A DNA stretch of 64,000 bases from an uncultured Eubacteriales bacterium (GTDB lineage: Bacteria; Bacillota; Clostridia; Oscillospirales; Acutalibacteraceae), in NCBI GenBank assembly GCA_934463265.1, contig CAKSIU010000003.1, positions 1 through 64,000 on the forward strand, given 5' to 3'. Both the position numbers and the translations under genes were made by a program. The notes beneath the pieces are model-generated. The model ran no database searches and was not told the origin of the DNA. It saw only the letters and a list, made by a program, of their open reading frames with translations. Shown here in pieces: positions 61,608 through 64,000 of this stretch (position 1 is the first letter of the stretch; every line of letters starts with the position of its first letter).

Positions 61608-63767
61608 CTATTCGGTAGTAATCAACTGCGTATAAACACCGTTATTCGCGAATAATTCATCGTGAGTTCCGCGCTCGATAACCCGGCATTTGTCCAGAAC
61701 GATAATCTCATCGCAATCACGAATTGTAGAAAGTCTGTGTGCAACAATTATACACGTAACGCCTCTGTCTGTAATTGATTTTATAACATCGTGCTCAGTT
61801 TTTGCATCCAGCGCTGATGTAGCCTCATCTAAAACGATTATCGTTGGGTTTTTTGCAAGAGTTCTGGCTATTTCCAATCGTTGACGCTGTCCACCAGAAA
61901 AATTCTTTCCGCCCTCCAAGACTTTATGACTATAACCTCCGTCTTTTAGCATAATGTCCTCATGAATATGCGCGTCTTTTGCGGCAACAATCATTTCTGT
62001 GTCGCTTATGGACTTGTCCCACATTTTTATGTTTTCAGAAATTGTATCCTCAAATAAAATTATATCCTGGTCAACAACCGCAACCGAACTTGTAAAAATT
62101 TCTCTGTTTACGTCGGATATCGGTGTCCCATCGAAAGTTATCTCGCCAGACCAGGGTTTGTATAGGCCGGAAATAAGCTTCGCCAGCGTTGACTTTCCAC
62201 AACCAGATGCACCTACAAAAGCTACTGTTGAACCTGGCTTTAATGTCAAATTAAAGTCTTTAATCAGCGGCTCGCCAAGAGGTTTATATCCGAACGTAAC
62301 ATTTTTCATCTGCATTTCGCCCGTCAATTTTGAATACTCTGCATTTTCGTCAATCTCCAAACCATCGTAATCGACGTCCGGCTCGTAATTCATAACATCC
62401 TCAATACGCTCCATATCTGTGCGCATTTCTTGAATTTGCTGACCGATTCCTCTAAAAGATTCCAGCGGTTCAATAAATTTTCCTAAATATCCCTGAAACA
62501 TCATCAAAATACCGGCCGTAAATCCATTTGTGCCCTGCATTATGAACATTGCGCCTATTAGCAAAACCGCCATATTCGCGAAACCTTGCAACACCGCAGG
62601 AATTGCGCCGATATACTCGTTAATTTTTGAAAATTTTACTACAGAAGAGTTCACCGAAGCCTGATATCCCGACCATTTTTCAAAAAAACCATTTTCTGCA
62701 CCAGAAGATTTAATAGTTTCAATCATTTCTATGCCGGAAACCGTCGTAGAAGCCAATTTTCCTGCATCTCTCATCTGTGCGCGAGTGATGTTAATTCGTT
62801 TTTTAGATATGTAATTTGCCAAAAACATATTTATGATAACCGCAGTTAAGCCCAGTAGCGTAAGCGGCCAGCTGATGTTTATGACCATAAAAAAGTAAAA
62901 AACTAACATTATCGCGTTCAATAAAATCGGAGCCAAACTTTGAATCAAAACTTCAGCTATGCCCTCATTTGAGGCCTGACGCATGGCGATATCTCCGATT
63001 TGTCGCTGAGAAAAAAAGTGCATTGGCAAGCGCAAAACGTGCCACATAAACATAGAATTTGCTACAATTGCGAGTTTACCTTTTATTTTCAACATATAAA
63101 CTATATTTATTGCCTGAACTATTATTTGAAAAATTACAAGCGTAGCCATTCCGGAAAGCACCGGCATTAACCATTCTGGGTTTTCGCCGGATAAAATTCT
63201 ATCCATAAAAATTCGGGTGAAAACCGGATTAATTATTCCGATAAATGTGACCAAAAGTCCGGTTAAAATTACGAAAATAAACGGGACTAACGTTCCTTTA
63301 AGACGTTTTTTAGCAAAAGATAAAACACTTTTCTTTTTGCCGTCCGCCACAAATTTTTCGGTCTTTTCAAAACATACAATAATTCCCGTAAATGACCTAT
63401 CAAAATCGTCCATAGAAACCTCTACAGTGCCGCGCGCTGGGTCATTTATGACAGCTTTATTCTTCTTAAAACCGTTTAAAACTACAAAATGATTAAAATT
63501 CCAGTGAATAATTGCAGGAAGAGGCAAAGTTTTAACATCATCCATTCCGCATCTGTAGGCGTCGACCTGCAGACCGTAAGATTGCGCTGCATCCGACATA
63601 TCCTTCAAATTACTTCCATCTCTAGAAACGCCACAGTCAGCACGAACCTTTTCAAGAGGAAGCCATTTTCCGTGATAAGCCAAAATCATCGCAAGAGAAG
63701 CCGCTCCACACTCCAGCGCCTCCATCTGCATAATCACAGGAACTTTTGCGACTTTACTTTTAAACAT
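61608..63767 (-). CDS. NHLM-type exporter with C39 leader peptidase and ABC domains
   Basis: A 719-residue peptidase-containing ABC transporter. The N-terminal C39 domain shows the catalytic MEALECGAASLAM (Cys20), IIHWNFNHFVV and INDPARG. Six membrane helices follow, then an ABC domain with VGASGCGKSTL, SGGQRQRLEIARTL and IVLDEATSALD. C39 domains cut peptide substrates after a double glycine during export. The start is ATG at 63767, 8 bases after GGAGG; an in-frame GTG directly before it is less well spaced. It lies 20 bases from the next ABC gene and 14 bases from the HlyD-like gene, forming one operon. Confidence 0.9.
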   Translation of the reverse strand: MFKSKVAKVPVIMQMEALECGAASLAMILAYHGKWLPLEKVRADCGVSRDGSNLKDMSDAAQSYGLQVDAYRCGMDDVKTLPLPAIIHWNFNHFVVLNGFKKNKAVINDPARGTVEVSMDDFDRSFTGIIVCFEKTEKFVADGKKKSVLSFAKKRLKGTLVPFIFVILTGLLVTFIGIINPVFTRIFMDRILSGENPEWLMPVLSGMATLVIFQIIVQAINIVYMLKIKGKLAIVANSMFMWHVLRLPMHFFSQRQIGDIAMRQASNEGIAEVLIQSLAPILLNAIMLVFYFFMVINISWPLTLLGLTAVIINMFLANYISKKRINITRAQMRDAGKLASTTVSGIEMIETIKSSGAENGFFEKWSGYQASVNSSVVKFSKINEYIGAIPAVLQGFANMAVLLIGAMFIMQGTNGFTAGILMMFQGYLGKFIEPLESFRGIGQQIQEMRTDMERIEDVMNYEPDVDYDGLEIDENAEYSKLTGEMQMKNVTFGYKPLGEPLIKDFNLTLKPGSTVAFVGASGCGKSTLAKLISGLYKPWSGEITFDGTPISDVNREIFTSSVAVVDQDIILFEDTISENIKMWDKSISDTEMIVAAKDAHIHEDIMLKDGGYSHKVLEGGKNFSGGQRQRLEIARTLAKNPTIIVLDEATSALDAKTEHDVIKSITDRGVTCIIVAHRLSTIRDCDEIIVLDKCRVIERGTHDELFANNGVYTQLITTE

Positions 63768-63781
63768 CACAAATTCCTCCT

Positions 63782-64000
63782 TTATTTCGACTCGCTAAAC
63801 AAAAATTTTATCGGAGCCACCGATTCTGTAATTATGTCAGCCTTGCATAAATCGTCCACCTTCAAAAAAGTTTCATCTCCAACTTCATTGTTAGCCCAGT
63901 CATAATTGCCGTCTGAGGTTTTATTAACTTTAATCAAAACGCCAACTCCATAATCGGCTTCCAAAATGCTGTCCGCAACGTATTCGCTCGAATAAGAATG
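63782..64000 (-). CDS. HlyD-like secretion protein of the NHLM system (C-terminal part)
   Basis: The frame is open to the right edge of the window, so only the last 72 codons are seen. The fragment has the beta-rich end of membrane-fusion proteins of NHLM systems, with a YDWANNEVG turn and a closing APIKFLFSESK (family end: PI-hydrophobic-LV-P). Its place directly upstream of the two ABC genes supports the assignment. The remainder of the gene, and probably precursor and maturation genes, lie beyond the window. Confidence 0.7.
   Translation of the reverse strand, partial: HSYSSEYVADSILEADYGVGVLIKVNKTSDGNYDWANNEVGDETFLKVDDLCKADIITESVAPIKFLFSESK

Overview
This window looks like chromosomal DNA of a low-GC, endospore-forming member of the Clostridia (Firmicutes), most likely in or near the Oscillospirales/Eubacteriales. 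The evidence is the AT-rich sequence, strong AGGAGG-type ribosome binding sites, frequent TTG starts, a CIRCE-controlled hrcA-grpE-dnaK-dnaJ operon, a T-box in front of tyrS, bL27 with a Prp-cleavable extension next to prp, and the clostridial spore-coat set spoVM, spoIVA and sipL. No plasmid, prophage or CRISPR locus was seen. The only insertion sequence is a decayed IS110-family copy.

Layout. 1-5.1 kb: tRNA-Ala(GGC), a phosphohexomutase, a membrane UDP-sugar 4,6-dehydratase and an M23 peptidase. 5.2-6.1 kb: a DUF1292 protein, a structured non-coding RNA with its own promoter, and a TSCPD protein. 6.3-8.3 kb: DnaD-like and DnaI-like helicase-loading genes. 8.4-14.7 kb: the CIRCE heat-shock operon with prmA and a DUF2752 membrane protein. 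14.7-16.5 kb: corA and two convergent double-glycine-leader peptide genes. 16.8-21.1 kb: a sporulation block (pdaA, spoIVA and sipL on the minus strand; a 47-residue membrane peptide and a 27-residue SpoVM on the plus strand). 21.4-24.7 kb: small genes, the broken IS110 element, an ECF S component and a zinc-ribbon protein. 24.8-28.2 kb: surface glycan genes (polymerase/ligase, sugar aminotransferase, glycosyl-1-phosphate transferase). 28.3-34.7 kb: phospholipase C-like protein, rRNA methyltransferase, an Asn-rich peptide, YitT protein, mrnC, obg, rpmA, prp and rplU. 35-44.5 kb: T-box/tyrS, recJ, rel, a metallo-beta-lactamase-fold hydrolase, a uridine-kinase-like protein, queT and a KtrB/TrkH transporter. 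44.6-54.2 kb: pyk, a VanY-like pseudoenzyme, an XRE regulator, tadA, a Met-gamma-lyase family protein, two M42 peptidases, a cloverleaf-folding intergenic element and murD. 54.6-64 kb: two exported paralogues, a large surface protein and an NHLM-type peptide exporter cut by the right edge.

How the parts work together. SpoVM, SpoIVA and SipL are the membrane anchor, ATPase scaffold and LysM/DUF3794 partner of the spore-coat basement layer. PdaA makes the muramic-delta-lactam of the spore cortex, so this block is a compact spore-envelope module. The dehydratase at 2-3.9 kb and the aminotransferase and phosphosugar transferase at 26-28 kb could together build a lipid-linked amino sugar. The C39-peptidase exporter at 59.4-64 kb processes double-glycine leaders, which matches the leaders of the two peptides at 16 kb, but the distance makes that pairing a hypothesis.

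Most unusual signals: the near-perfect cloverleaf inverted-repeat element at 52720-52817, the promoter-to-terminator structured RNA at about 5583-5778, the orphan GG-leader peptides, the spore basement-layer cluster with two tiny genes, and the tandem exported paralogues with a 22-residue repeat. All assignments come from reading the sequence. No database search was run.
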